Assembly (NCBI GenBank): GCA_905183005.1
Contig: CAJJDO010000029.1
Coordinates: 464,091-528,090, forward strand
Direction: 5' to 3'
DNA from: Paramecium pentaurelia
Taxonomy: Eukaryota; Ciliophora; Oligohymenophorea; Peniculida; Parameciidae
DNA length: 64,000 bases
Of the stretch, positions 10,682 through 21,617 are shown piece after piece (the stretch's first letter is position 1; each line of letters opens with the position of its first letter). The position numbers were made by a program, and so were the translations under genes. The notes beneath the pieces are model-generated. The model had not been told where the DNA came from and searched no databases. It saw only the letters and a list, made by a program, of their open reading frames with translations.

Positions 10682-11660
10682 ATGGGAAAAAATTAGCGGG
10701 AATCATTAAAAATGAGATTAAGATGTAATGAACCTGGTTCTGAAAATAAGCGAATAAATTATTTTAAGCTAAACTAAGGTTATGATATTACAGAAGATGA
10801 TTCAGAATATATGGATGAATAAGACTCATATAAGGCATTTAAAAAAATTAGGAAATACAAAACAAAATCCAAAAAAGATAAAGTGTAAATTGTTTTTAGT
10901 TAATTAGAACTTGTGACAATTTAGAAGTGTTGTTATAATGGAAAAAATCAATTAATACTCAACCATATGAAACAGATCAAAAAAAGTAACCATAATATTC
11001 TAATCTAAGGATTGTTGTACTCAAAAAGATTCTAGGGACAGATCTATCCCAATATGCCAAAGGAGTTTAAGGAATTTTTATTGATAATCATTTTAAAAAA
11101 GATTTAGTAATTACCCTTAATATATATAGAAAAATTTAGATCTATCCAAAAAGCTAATATCTAATGGAATTTTATTTATTTGGTCTGATAAAGGGCTTAT
11201 AAATGAAATTCTTGAAACTATGGAAAATAAAGGATTTACATATATTGAGAATCTGGTTGTAGTTTAGCTTAGTTTAGAAAAAGCTTTAGAAGAATTGAAT
11301 AAACATATGAAAATTGAACAGACTGAAGATGCTGTCTTAGACAATTTAAATTTCTTATAATAAAAGGTTTAAGTAAAAGATTTGATCTTGCATCGTCCTT
11401 CAAAAGTTTTAAATTAATCAAAATAAGTGTTGATAATGTTTAGGAAATTTGATGAATAAAAGTCATAACTAGAATTAAGACATTAAAGAACTCCTGATGT
11501 ATTATTTGATATTGTAAGTAATGGAAAATCATCCTTAAAAACAAAAGAGTATATTTATTAGACCATTGAAACATTGCTTCCAAAGTCTTAATTGATGGAG
11601 ATTTTTGCTTAAAAAGATTAACCTAGAAAGGGGTGGATTAGTGTTTGTGAAAATAAATGA
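10682..11660 (+). CDS. MT-A70 family methyltransferase subunit lacking DPPW (MTA9-like)
   Basis: About 310 residues. The C-terminal half carries MT-A70 hallmarks in order: NGILFIWSDKGLINEIL, FTYIENLVVVQLSLEKA, LRHQRTPDVLFDIV, YIYQTIETLLPKSQLMEIFA and a closing RKGWISVCE. Where catalytic members have D-P-P-W, this protein reads GIFIDNHFKKD, so the adenine-binding catalytic motif is absent. In other ciliates the MTA1 complex writes N6-methyladenine in DNA, with MTA1 catalytic and MTA9 a non-catalytic MT-A70 partner; this gene fits the MTA9 role by inference. The N-terminus is basic. Two 23 nt introns (10885-10907, 11107-11129) are needed to keep these motifs in frame. Its stop lies 15 bases from the converging gene's stop. 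Confidence 0.85.
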
Positions 11661-11675
11661 TAAATATATTTAAAT

Positions 11676-12533
11676 TCATTTTAATATAGATTCCAAAATT
11701 TTATATTAATTCTTAAAAAGCCTTATTATATGCTAATTACTCTCTTAATCATTATTTATTTTAAGATCAGCATCATTTATTTTTAGAATTTATTTTATTA
11801 GTTTTGTCTTAATCGATTAGTAGCACATACAATAGATTTAAGCTTAATCTTTCTCAATTTAATTTATTATTAATAATTCTAAACATTTGGTATGATATAT
11901 ATGAAAACATTCGAGTTAGTATTGATCTTATTATATTTCTTAATTGCACTATTAACATAAGGGAACTAATTATTTCATAGAAGAGAAAGAGTTATCTAAG
12001 GAATTGATTCCTATTTCAATTGTTACTTCAGATTAATCTAAATCAAGTAGAATACAATTGTTTTATATTTATTATGGTTATTCTTTCTCTTTATATACAT
12101 TAAGAAATTTTTAATGATAAAGATAATTAATAGAAATATCGATATTTTCTAACTAAACTTATGAAGAGGTTCTTTTTATTCTATTTTCTTTTTCAGAAAC
12201 CTAACATAAATCCCTCTATGAATGAAATTTCTGCTAGTATTTACGAGCTTTTATTTTCTTCAATTAAACTGTCCTCTATTTGAGAAATTCATCAATTTCT
12301 TAAATCTCTTAATCATCAAGAGAACTTTCAGTTAACAAATCTGATACATTTTCTTGCATCAATGCAAAATGGTTAAATGGATTTACTTAATTTGGGACTT
12401 CTAATGACTAATTTAAATTTTTTGGAGTTAATGGACTATTATTATTTTCTAAATAATCTTTAGGTAAAATTTTTTGATTATGTTTCTAAGAATCATGTTA
12501 TTTACTATTTGCTTGGGTGAAGAGGCAACCCAT
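11676..12533 (-). CDS. N-terminally acylated RING-like zinc finger protein
   Basis: Intronless, 285 residues. It starts MGCLFTQ: Gly-2 followed by Cys-3 is a classic signal for N-myristoylation plus palmitoylation, so the protein is probably membrane-anchored. A Gln/Lys-rich low-complexity middle follows. Residues ~205-245 hold spaced Cys/His pairs, CQQC, then ECFHIYHTKC, then YCMCYQ, the order of a RING or RING-variant zinc site (C-x2-C ... C-x-H-x3-H-x2-C ... C-x-C). Second-half ligands look short, so it may be an incomplete RING. If functional it would be a ubiquitin ligase at a membrane. Convergent with the MT-A70 gene. Confidence 0.75.
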
Positions 12534-12895
12534 AAGACTAATAAAATATAAGAAAATTTTATTAATAAAAATAAATTAAAAAGTTTTGTTTAAAAGGAGA
12601 ATTTTGCTTGTTTTTTGAGCATTAAAATATATTAATAAATTTTGTTTGATTTTCAATATTTTTATTTTCAATAAATAATGAAAAAGATGATTATATGTTA
12701 AGAAATGATGTATGATTTCTCTGTTATCAATATTAATTTTGAAATTAAGTCTAATAATTTATTTGAATTTATTTTAATATATTTTTATGAATAAAAATAA
12801 AATAGAAGATCTTTCATTTTTATTTTACCTATATATTGACTTTAAATAATAAAATTAATAATTTATTCTTTGTATACTAAGTATTCATTCATTTT

Positions 12896-14267
12896 TCATT
12901 CTGAATTTACATTGACTATGTTAGTTGGATCTTAATAAAAACCAGATGAATCAAGCAATGGAAATTTATAGAACTATTTAAATTAATGAATTGAAAAATC
13001 TAATAATATTTCAGATAGATTAACTATGAATAGATATTATACTTACTTTTCAAAAGGAAATCTGGTATAATCTGCTTGTCAAAATATATTGTTATTTCTT
13101 GTTTAAACTAGTTGGATTAGATCTTTTCAAGTTTAGAAAAGTTCTCATCATCTTTGATCATTTCTTAAATTTCTGATAGCAATAAGTCTTTTTTTTCAAC
13201 CATTTATTTAAAATTTTTCGATCCTTGTTGCTATGTTTCACTTTCATAAGACAATTGTAAAAAGTAAAACATTTTCTATTCTAACTCTGATCTATTATTT
13301 TCCAAATAATTTTTAAATTATCTAAAATTTTCATTAATTAAACTTTGTTATATAAGAATTGTTCTGGGCTATAAACTTTACAGATTTGAATTGAGTAGGA
13401 AGACTTTTCAATTTTTCCACTTTTTAATAGGCACATTACTCAATTTTCTTATCATAATCTAATAATAGTTTAACTTCCTTCCACTTCATAATTTAGTTGT
13501 GTAATGAATATAACCTACATATTCTTTATAATTTTTACCTACCATCCATCAAAATCTGTTCTACTTTATGCTTTTATTTAATAAGTTTTTTAATCACACT
13601 TTATAAGAAATGTTAAATTTTTATCTGGCTGTTTCTCGATTTACATTGAATCAAGTGAAATACAACTCTGTTTTGTTCTATTTTTTTCATGTTTTTCATT
13701 TTTTTCATAAATTAAGGTATCTTTTTACAATTTAAAGAGTCTCTCTCGAAACTATCCTGTTTTACTTTTTTTCAATAGAGTTCCTTATCTAAAGGAATGA
13801 TCTTTAGAATCTTCAAATAAATATAGTAATCATTACTTATTGTAATATGATTCCAAATTTTTTGATGATAGGATTGACTTTCCTACAATTTTAAAAGCTT
13901 GATTTCTTGATAAATGATATAAAATTCTAAGTTTTGTGGAGTATTTTATAGAATTTTAGCTATTTACTCCTACTTATTAACAATTCTTTGTGAAATACAT
14001 TTTTTATCCTTCTAACAAGTAATGAGAATGAGCACTTTTCTCACCTAATGATACAATAATTATAACTTCATCTCCAAGTTGATTTTACATATCTATCTAA
14101 TCTAAAATTTTTTAACATTAAGTATTATCTTCTATGTTTAGGTTTTGGAAATAATTTTAACACTATTCATCTTTATAGATCTTAATTCTAATATTATAAA
14201 ATACTTTTATCTTCTAAAGTTTAGATTATTATTTCGTAGATGATGTAAATAAACTTAGAAAGTTCAT
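12896..14267 (-). CDS. PH-domain protein
   Basis: About 400 residues with several small introns. The clear part is a pleckstrin-homology domain: LLKKSKTGQFRERLFKL as the first strands, then LIYEKNEKHEKN, and the last strand and helix as FLIKCDQKTYQIKA followed by SRTDFDGWLYSL with the conserved Trp in the C-terminal helix. The PH domain probably binds phosphoinositides or a protein at a membrane. N-terminal to it lie helices (EQIAKILQNTPQNLEFYIIY); C-terminal to it is a coiled-coil-like region (NYLENNRSELEQKMFYFL) and an end reading FPLLDSSGFYQDPTN. The splice immediately after the PH helix is uncertain. The start was taken at the first ATG of the open frame. Confidence 0.75.
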
Positions 14268-14314
14268 TCTATATTGACAAATATTTGTTTTTAATTATTT
14301 AACAAATTATTTTA

Positions 14315-15539
14315 ATGGATTAAATTGAAATTGAAATAAAGGAGATGGATGCATTATATTTTGACAAAGAATATGCAAGTTATCATCCTTCTAATAATGA
14401 ACTATTATAAAAGGACATCCATGAATATTAACATTTTTAAAATGTGATCGCATGCTTTTATAATTATACAAATGATATGAAAGTAGAACTTTAAAGAATA
14501 AAAACACATTTTGAAACACTTAAACCTGAACAAAGAAATAAATTATTAATGAATTATTAAGAAAGAATAAAAAAATTAGATTATTGCATAAAAAAAAATG
14601 CCCATTTTTGTTTCTTGATAGTTGCAGCTTATGTCGATATGTTTCCAGAGATGGATTTAAGTCAAGTAACATATATATCAGAGCTACCATATTTTCCTCA
14701 TGCTTAACATGGCGATATTTCAAAACTAAGAATAACTTTAAAATAATTTTATAGAGGTAAAATTTATAGAAATTAATTCCAGATTGGAGTATTCAAGGTT
14801 AAGTAGAAAGAGATTAATCTTATAAACCTATTATTGATTGCTTATAATAATATTATCCAGATGCAAAAACTTAAGATAAGAAATATTAGGTACTTTTACC
14901 TGGAGCAGGATTAGGAAGACTTGTATTTGAATTGGCAAGTCGAGGCTTTGCTGCTTAAGGAAATGAATTCTCATATTTTATGCTTTTAAGTTCTCATTTT
15001 ATTATCAATCTCACTTAAAAAAAAAACTAATATGAATTATATCCATTTGCCAATAATTTTTGTAATCGATTAAGGTAGTTTTATGAGTTAACTTTAGTGA
15101 AAATGACTAATTTGAATTAGTTTAAATACCTGATGTAGTTCCAGCAGAAGTTTTAACTGAAAATGATCAAATGTCATTTGTAGCAGGGGAATTTATTACT
15201 GTGTATCATCAAGAGAAATACTTCAATTTTTGGGATAGTATAATTACTTGCTTCTTCATTGACACAGCAAATAATGTTTTAGATTATATAGATACAATCT
15301 ATGAGATTTTGAAGCCTAAAGGCTGTTGGATTAATTTTGGGCCTTTGGAATATCATTTTGCTAATTAGTTCTCAGAAACAAGTATTGAATTAAGTTTTGA
15401 AGATTTAAAACATTATATGAAATAGAAAGGTTTTGAGATATAATTAGAATAAATGAAAGAATCAACTTATAATCATTCAAAATTAGATTAAAAATACTTA
15501 ATGTATAATTGTATATTTTTTATGGCTGTTAAGAAGTGA
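14315..15539 (+). CDS. Carnosine N-methyltransferase-like protein (N2227 family)
   Basis: About 390 residues, complete. Signature order: an N-terminal helical domain (LKPEQRNKLLMNYQERIKK), RITLKQFYRDWSIQGQVERD, the SAM-binding loop VLLPGAGLGRLVFELASRGF, NEFSYFMLLSSHFIIN, VAGEFITVY, WDSIITCFFIDTANNVLDYI and LKPKGCWINFGPLEYHF. This matches the family that N-methylates carnosine to anserine in animals, using S-adenosylmethionine. The substrate in a ciliate is unknown; homohistidine-type dipeptides are not certain here. Introns of 26 nt (14757-14782) and 23 nt (15075-15097) join the motifs. The last ~170 bases were copied with the neighbouring Rab gene (see 16901-17062). Confidence 0.93.
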
Positions 15540-15651
15540 ATATTAAATGATTTTTAAGATTTTTTTTCTTATAAAATACGATATTTAAGAATTTAAAAAT
15601 AAAATTTAGAAATTTGTAATATAAATAAATAAATAATTATATTAATTCCAC

Positions 15652-16358
15652 ATGGCCAGCAAGAAGAAGCAACTTTTTAAAATTATCATTTTAGGTGATT
15701 CAGGGTAATTTTATATTCTAAATAACTTTTAGAGTAGGAAAAACATCTTTAATGAATTAATATGTCAATGCAAGGTTCACATAATAATACAGAGCTACAG
15801 TTGGAGCAGATTTTATGGCAAAAGAAGTTATGATTGATGATCGTATGGTTACTCTTTAAGTATGTTGACTTTTTTTTATTTTTATTAGATTTGGGACACT
15901 GCAGGTTAAGAGAGATTCTAATCATTAGGTGGTGCATTTTATAGAGGAGCTGATTGTTGTGTATTAGTTTATGACATCACAAATCCAAAATCATTTGATT
16001 CATTGGATTCTTGGAGAGATGAATTTTTAATGTAAGGTTAACCAAAAGATCCAGAACATTTTCCTTTTGTTGTATTAGGAAATAAATTAGATAAAGCTAC
16101 AGAAAGAAAAGTTTAAGAATCTAAAGCTTAATAATGGTGTAAATCTCATGGAAACATATAATTCTTTGAAGTATCAGCTAAAGATGCCACAAATATTGAA
16201 TAAGCCTTTTAAGATATTGCAAAAGCAGCTGCAAGCTAGGAAAAAGATGAAGAAATGTAATCTCATTATTTATTATCAATATTAGATTTTTCCCTACAAC
16301 TGTGACATTAACTAAATAGAGTCAAAAACCATAAGCTAAATAAGGAGGTTGCTGTTGA
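15652..16358 (+). CDS. Rab7-like small GTPase, copy A
   Basis: About 206 residues. All GTPase motifs are intact: GDSGVGKTS (P-loop), YRATVGADF (switch I), WDTAGQERF (switch II), GNKLD and EVSAK for guanine recognition. YRATVGADF with FRDEFLMQGQPKDPEHFPFVV points to Rab7, which drives late endosome, lysosome and phagosome maturation; in a phagotrophic ciliate that means food vacuoles. The C-terminus GGCC carries two prenylatable Cys. Introns of 28, 28 and 29 nt (15705-15732, 15860-15887, 16257-16285). It differs from copy B at 17175 by little except the tail (KQSQKPQAKQ here, KQDPKKQQKQ in B). Confidence 0.95.
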
Positions 16359-16900
16359 TTTAATGAGATTTAAAACAAATTTCATAATAATATAATTTAA
16401 ATTTATCCATATTTGTTAAATTTTTTTTAATAAAACAAAAATAACTCCAATTTGGTTATTATTGATTTTTTTAATCCTCATAATATTTTATCAAAATATT
16501 TATTTATTCCAACTTTATTTTAATAGATCTCAATGGATCTTTAGAATTATTATTTTTTATTTATTAAATTAGTTGCAAAATATAAAGATAATTATATCCA
16601 ATATGATAGTAAGCACAAACTTTCTTCTTAAGGTTAATTAATGATTACTTTTGGAATTAATAGCAATTTTTATAAAATCTAATTTTAAAGTTGTAACTAA
16701 TTTTTCGATGAGTTGTAATAATCAAAATGAAATTAATATCTACAAGATTCTAATAGAGTTTTATGGAACCAAGATAAATACAATCATCCAACTTTTATAA
16801 CATAAATCCTTTTCATTTTATTTTAGAGAAAATAAGAATTTTATTTATTTTTTTATATTAAATATCTTTTTTCATTATCTAACAAATATTTAATGATAAT
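16359..16900 (+). other. Spacer inside the tandem duplication, with a doubtful 65-codon ORF
   Basis: 542 bases present only once, between the two duplicated units. A frame from ATG 16533 to TGA 16730 encodes a plausible peptide (KLVAKYKDNYIQYDSKHKL, then QLMITFGINSNFYKIQFQSC) with no recognised family. It could be a fragment of an inserted or decayed gene. Nothing else seen. Confidence 0.3.
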
Positions 16901-17062
16901 TTCTCAGGAACAATAAGTTTTGAAGATATAAAACATTATATGAAATAGAAAGGATTTGAGATTTAATTAGAATAAATGAAAGAATCAACTTATAATCATT
17001 CAAAATTAGATTAAAAATACTTAATGTATAATTGTATATTTTTTATGGCTATTAAGAAGTGA
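16901..17062 (+). pseudogene. Copied 3' fragment of the carnosine N-methyltransferase gene
   Basis: This stretch repeats the last ~55 codons of the upstream methyltransferase (from about 15369) nearly base for base, including YMKQKGFEIQLEQMKESTYN and the same stop context, with an ~8-base deletion near its start. It has no 5' part of the gene and cannot make the enzyme. It marks the left edge of the duplicated unit. Confidence 0.9.
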
Positions 17063-17174
17063 ATAATAAATGATTTTTAAGATTTTTTTTCTTATAAAAT
17101 ACGATATTTAAGAATTTAAAAATAAAATTTAGAAATTTGTAATATAAATAAATAAATAATTATATTAATTCCAC

Positions 17175-17881
17175 ATGGCCAGCAAGAAGAAGCAACTTTT
17201 TAAAATTATCATCTTAGGTGATTCAGGGTAATTGTGTATTCTAAATAACTTTTAGAGTAGGAAAAACATCTTTAATGAATTAATATGTTAATGCAAGGTT
17301 CACATAATAATACAGAGCTACAGTTGGAGCAGATTTTATGGCAAAAGAAGTTATGATTGATGATCGTATGGTTACTCTTTAAGTATGTTGACTTTTTTTT
17401 ATTTTTATTAGATTTGGGACACTGCAGGTTAAGAGAGATTCTAATCATTAGGTGGTGCATTTTATAGAGGAGCTGATTGTTGTGTATTAGTTTATGACAT
17501 CACAAATCCAAAATCATTTGATTCTTTAGATTCTTGGAGAGATGAATTTTTAATGTAAGGTTAACCAAAAGATCCAGAACATTTTCCTTTTGTTGTATTA
17601 GGAAATAAATTAGATAAAGCTACAGAAAGAAAAGTTTAAGAATCTAAAGCATAATAATGGTGTAAATCTCATGGAAATATATAATTCTTTGAAGTATCAG
17701 CTAAAGATGCCACTAATATTGAATAAGCCTTTTAAGATATTGCAAAAGCAGCTGCAAGCTAGGAAAAAGATGAAGAAATGTAATCTCATTATTTTTTATC
17801 TATATTAGATTTTTCCCTACAACTGTGACATTAACTAAATAGGACCCCAAGAAATAGCAAAAATAAGGAGGATGTTGTTGA
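17175..17881 (+). CDS. Rab7-like small GTPase, copy B
   Basis: Same length (707 bases with introns) and same three intron positions as copy A. P-loop, both switches, NKLD and SAK motifs and the terminal CC are all intact. Differences seen are mostly silent (Ser-Leu in FDSLDSW written with other codons; GTT for GTC in NQYVNA), plus the variable tail KQDPKKQQKQGGCC. The conserved body with a changed tail, the part that directs Rabs to membranes or binds effectors, suggests both genes are under selection. Its promoter region duplicates the methyltransferase end. Confidence 0.95.
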
Positions 17882-17929
17882 TTCAATGAAATTTTAGTCA
17901 ATTTCATTATAATAATAAATTATAAAAAT

Positions 17930-18599
17930 TGAAATTAGTGAATCTCATTACCTAATTTTGAAAAATCTTTCTCTTTTTATTAATCATAGTAGCTGGTGTA
18001 AATCAGAAGATATTTAAGATAAATTTTTTAATTCAGTTTTTCTCAGCAGAATTATTTTATCAAATTTATTATTTAGTTGAATTACTTTATATCAAAAATG
18101 CCATAATATTTGTACTCTTAAAGTATTCCTCGAAAGTTTTCTGGTACTTTAATGCTATAAACATTTTTTACAATTTAAAGGTAAGACGCTTAATATGAAT
18201 TAAAATTAGCAATTTTCTCTTTCAATATCTCCAAATAAATTTATTAGGAAACAAAATATTTAGAATAGATTTGAGAGTATCTTCATTTTCTATATTAAAT
18301 TAAAAATATTATACACTTTACTATTAGATAATTTAAAAAAAAATTATTTATCCAATTATAAAAGTTGAAATTTTATATTTTGTGAAATATCTTTGAAAAG
18401 TTAGAGAATGTTGAAAATTTTTTTTCTATCATTTTACAATAAATATATTTCTTTAAACATCAATAATATGCTATTTAGACTCAAAAATTTTCTAGATTTT
18501 TTAAATTTCTGAATCTATTCTAAGTAAAATTTTCTAATATATCAGAATCTTTTCTCCCTTTTATTGGTATTTCTTATCTAGTACAAAAAAAATACTCAT
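17930..18599 (-). pseudogene. Degenerate minus-strand coding region, unrecognised family
   Basis: From ATG 18599 the minus strand reads MSIFFVLDKKYQQKGEKIL and on for 55 codons to a TGA. Further downstream long coding-like stretches appear in one frame (SQQIYLEILKEKIANFNSYQ, VKNVYSIKVPENFRGILQEY, EKLNQKIYLKYLLIYTSYYD) but with in-frame TGA between them that no short GT..AG intron removes. The simplest reading is a decayed gene. Part of it lies in the assembly-duplicated segment and reappears near 19433-19673. Confidence 0.4.
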
Positions 18600-20505
18600 T
18601 TCTATATTCTTCCTAAAAATAATTAATTTAAGTAAACTGAAATTTCATTAAATTTCTTGAGATTAATTATATAAAGTCAACTTTGTGATGCTTTTTTTTA
18701 GGTTAATGTTTAACTGATTTAAAAAATTACTTTAAATTGAGTTTATAGAATAAAAAGATTTTCTACATACTAATTTAGAATATATTGCTTGGGTTATTAA
18801 AATATATTGAATATAATTAATGAAAAATATAATTGCAGCCACATTGACGACTTTACTGATTGGTTTTGGTTTCTACCATGTAAATTTAGATTCTGCTTCT
18901 GATTTTGAAAGATGGGCTTTAAAACATGGCAAAAGTTATTATGGAGATGAGAAAATTTACAGATAAACAATTTATTATCAAAATAAATAAATGATTGATT
19001 AACATAACAAAAGAAATGATATTACTTATTAAATGGCAGAAAATCAATTTATGACTATTACAAATGAAGAATTTATTAGACTTTATTTGAATACTAAATC
19101 ATCTGAATAATTAAATGATTAAGATAAAGTTAAAAGAAATAATATACATAAATCTTCTGAACCAATCAATAAAGAAAATAAAAAATGGCCAACTGATTGG
19201 AGAGGTTTGATAAAAGTTCACAATTAAGGATCTTGTCCTTCTTCTTATGCAATGGCAGCAGTTAGTGTAGTCGAAGCAGCATATGCAATTGAAAAAGGAA
19301 TATCTTTAACATTATCAGCACAATAAATCATGGATTGTAATTATATGTTTACTGGATGTGATCCTAATTTTGATAGAAATACAGCCTATGAGGCATTATT
19401 ATACATAAGGTAATATGGATTATATAATGGANTAAAAGTTGAAATTTTATATTTTGTGAAATATCTTTGAAAAGTTAGAGAATGTTGAAAATTTTTTTTC
19501 TATCATTTTACAATAAATATATTTCTTTAAACATCAATAATATGCTATTTAGACTCAAAAATTTTCTAGATTTTTTAAATTTCTGAATCTATTCTAAGTA
19601 AAATTTTCTAATATATCAGAATCTTTTCTCCCTTTTATTGGTATTTCTTATCTAGTACAAAAAAAATACTCATTTCTATATTCTTCCTAAAAATAATTAA
19701 TTTAAGTAAACTGAAATTTCATTAAATTTCTTGAGATTAATTATATAAAGTCAACTTTGTGATGCTTTTTTTTAGGTTAATGTTTAACTGATTTAAAAAA
19801 TTACTTTAAATTGAGTTTATAGAATAAAAAGATTTTCTACATACTAATTTAGAATATATTGCTTGGGTTATTAAAATATATTGAATATAATTAATGAAAA
19901 ATATAATTGCAGCCACATTGACGACTTTACTGATTGGTTTTGGTTTCTACCATGTAAATTTAGATTCTGCTTCTGATTTTGAAAGATGGGCTTTAAAACA
20001 TGGCAAAAGTTATTATGGAGATGAGAAAATTTACAGATAAACAATTTATTATCAAAATAAATAAATGATTGATTAACATAACAAAAGAAATGATATTACT
20101 TATTAAATGGCAGAAAATCAATTTATGACTATTACAAATGAAGAATTTATTAGACTTTATTTGAATACTAAATCATCTGAATAATTAAATGATTAAGATA
20201 AAGTTAAAAGAAATAATATACATAAATCTTCTGAACCAATCAATAAAGAAAATAAAAAATGGCCAACTGATTGGAGAGGTTTGATAAAAGTTCACAATTA
20301 AGGATCTTGTCCTTCTTCTTATGCAATGGCAGCAGTTAGTGTAGTCGAAGCAGCATATGCAATTGAAAAAGGAATATCTTTAACATTATCAGCACAATAA
20401 ATCATGGATTGTAATTATATGTTTACTGGATGTGATCCTAATTTTGATAGAAATACAGCCTATGAGGCATTATTATACATAAGGTAATATGGATTATATA
20501 ATGGA
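18359..20505. repeat. Assembly overlap: exact 1,073 bp direct repeat split by one N (19432)
   Basis: Bases 18359-19431 recur, as far as I can compare, without any change at 19433-20505, and the only base between the copies is N. The first copy stops in mid-gene exactly at the N and the second continues past it. This is the signature of two contigs with overlapping ends joined without merging, not a biological duplication. True local length is probably 1,074 bases shorter. Confidence 0.93.
18820..19431 (+). other. Artefactual truncated copy of the papain-like gene
   Basis: Identical to the first 612 bases of the gene at 19894-20877 and cut off by the N at 19432. It should not be counted as a second gene. 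Confidence 0.9.
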
Positions 20506-20877
20506 TACTAATATCCATACACTGGTTAAACATAGAGTTGTTAAATAAATACTGGTGGACCTTGGAAAATTGCGAATTACTGGAGGGGACCTTATAATGA
20601 TTGGTATCACTTCTAATCAGATCTTGATAAGCATCCTTATGAAGTTGCAGTTGATGCCAGTAAATGGTAATTTTATGGTTCTGGTATATTTTCTGATTGT
20701 AGTTCTGCTTCTAGCAATACAAATTATTATGCATTAGCTGTTGGTTATGATTCATCAAATATTTGGTTTGTTCAAGCATCTTTTGGAACTAGTTGGGGAG
20801 AATCTGGATGTATAAGACTAGCTCCAGGAAATACTTGTGGTATTTTAAATGATAGTCATGAGGTGGAATTATATTGA
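19894..20877 (+). CDS. Papain-fold (C1A) protein with all catalytic residues replaced: pseudoprotease
   Basis: Intronless, 327 residues, usual cathepsin length. Residues 1-20 are a signal peptide. An I29-type inhibitory prodomain follows (FERWALKHGKSY, QMAENQFMTITNEEF), then the mature domain from about WPTDWRGLIKVHNQGSC. The papain landmark QGSCGSCW reads QGSCPSSY, so the nucleophile Cys25 is Ser142. The His159 position in NYYALAVGY is Tyr278, and the Asn175 position in WFVQASFGTSWGE is Ala295. The structural Cys residues and the GTSWGE turn remain, so the fold is probably intact without peptidase activity. Similar Cys-to-Ser relatives are known (silicatein, TINAG), but they usually keep the His. 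Possible roles: inhibitor, binding or structural secreted protein. Confidence 0.93.
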
Positions 20878-21617
20878 TTCATTTATCATAAAACCATTAA
20901 TCATAAAATAAAAATTTCACCCAATCTCCAAATATTAATCAATTCAATAAGAAAGGTCTTTCTAAATAAAATCATATTCATAAAAGGCATCTTTCCTTTA
21001 TTTCTTTTTGAATTCTGTTTTAATTGCCTTCCTACTAACTTTATATAATAAGCTATGATAATACTATTATGCTATCATTTTTAAATTAATTATTTCATTT
21101 ATAATTTTGAACCTTAGGCTGTATGTAGAGTCATTCCGTATCCAAAATTTAAAGATATTAAAACAATTAAATGATCAGAAATTTCATTCATTAAAAATTT
21201 TAATTTTTAAATTGCATTCAATAAATAATTCATTCCAAAATTCGTTAATATTATCATTATAGTACAAATCTATAGAAAATCTCTTATTATTACTTCTTTG
21301 GTTACTTTTGCAAAAATTAAATTTTTATAAAGTCAATTTCTAATTAATCAACTATATTCACCAATATACTATTTTATTTAAGTTTTTTGTTTGTAAAAAT
21401 TTTTTGATTTATCAAAAATATAGCAAATAAGGAGAGAAATTAATTAATCATTAATTTTATAAATAAAAAAATCTATCAATCCAATTTTTTAACTTTTTGA
21501 TAATAGTATTGTAAAGTGAAAAACATTTTTGTTAATAAGATGTTATTTGAATTCTACCTCATTATGTCTACAACAAAGTGATATAAATTAAATTAGATAT
21601 TATTAAAAATATCATAA
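20878..21617 (-). other. Intergenic region with a minus-strand coding remnant (about 20990-21420)
   Basis: 740 bases. The minus strand contains coding-like runs such as SNQRSNNKRFSIDLYYNDN continuing to an in-frame TGA, then LNFGYGMTLHTAQGSKL in another frame, with no start and no intron that unites them. I read it as a decayed gene of unknown family. Confidence 0.3.

Larger units (their letters stand above)
16901..17890. repeat. Second unit of a ~990 bp tandem duplication (first unit ~15369-16359)
   Basis: The methyltransferase 3' end, the intergenic spacer and the entire Rab7-like gene occur twice in the same order and orientation. Units are near-identical, not identical: scattered silent changes in the Rab body and a diverged C-terminal tail show that this is real duplication, unlike the exact N-split repeats further on. 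Both copies keep introns in the same positions, so it was DNA-level duplication rather than retroposition. Confidence 0.9.

Noticed and set aside
15749..15937. Minus-strand ORF inside both Rab genes (also 17272-17460)
   Set aside because: Antisense shadow of the GTPase; its repetition merely reflects the tandem duplication.
18820..19431. A second, truncated papain-like gene
   Set aside because: Base-for-base identical to the intact copy and cut precisely at an N, so it is an unmerged assembly overlap.
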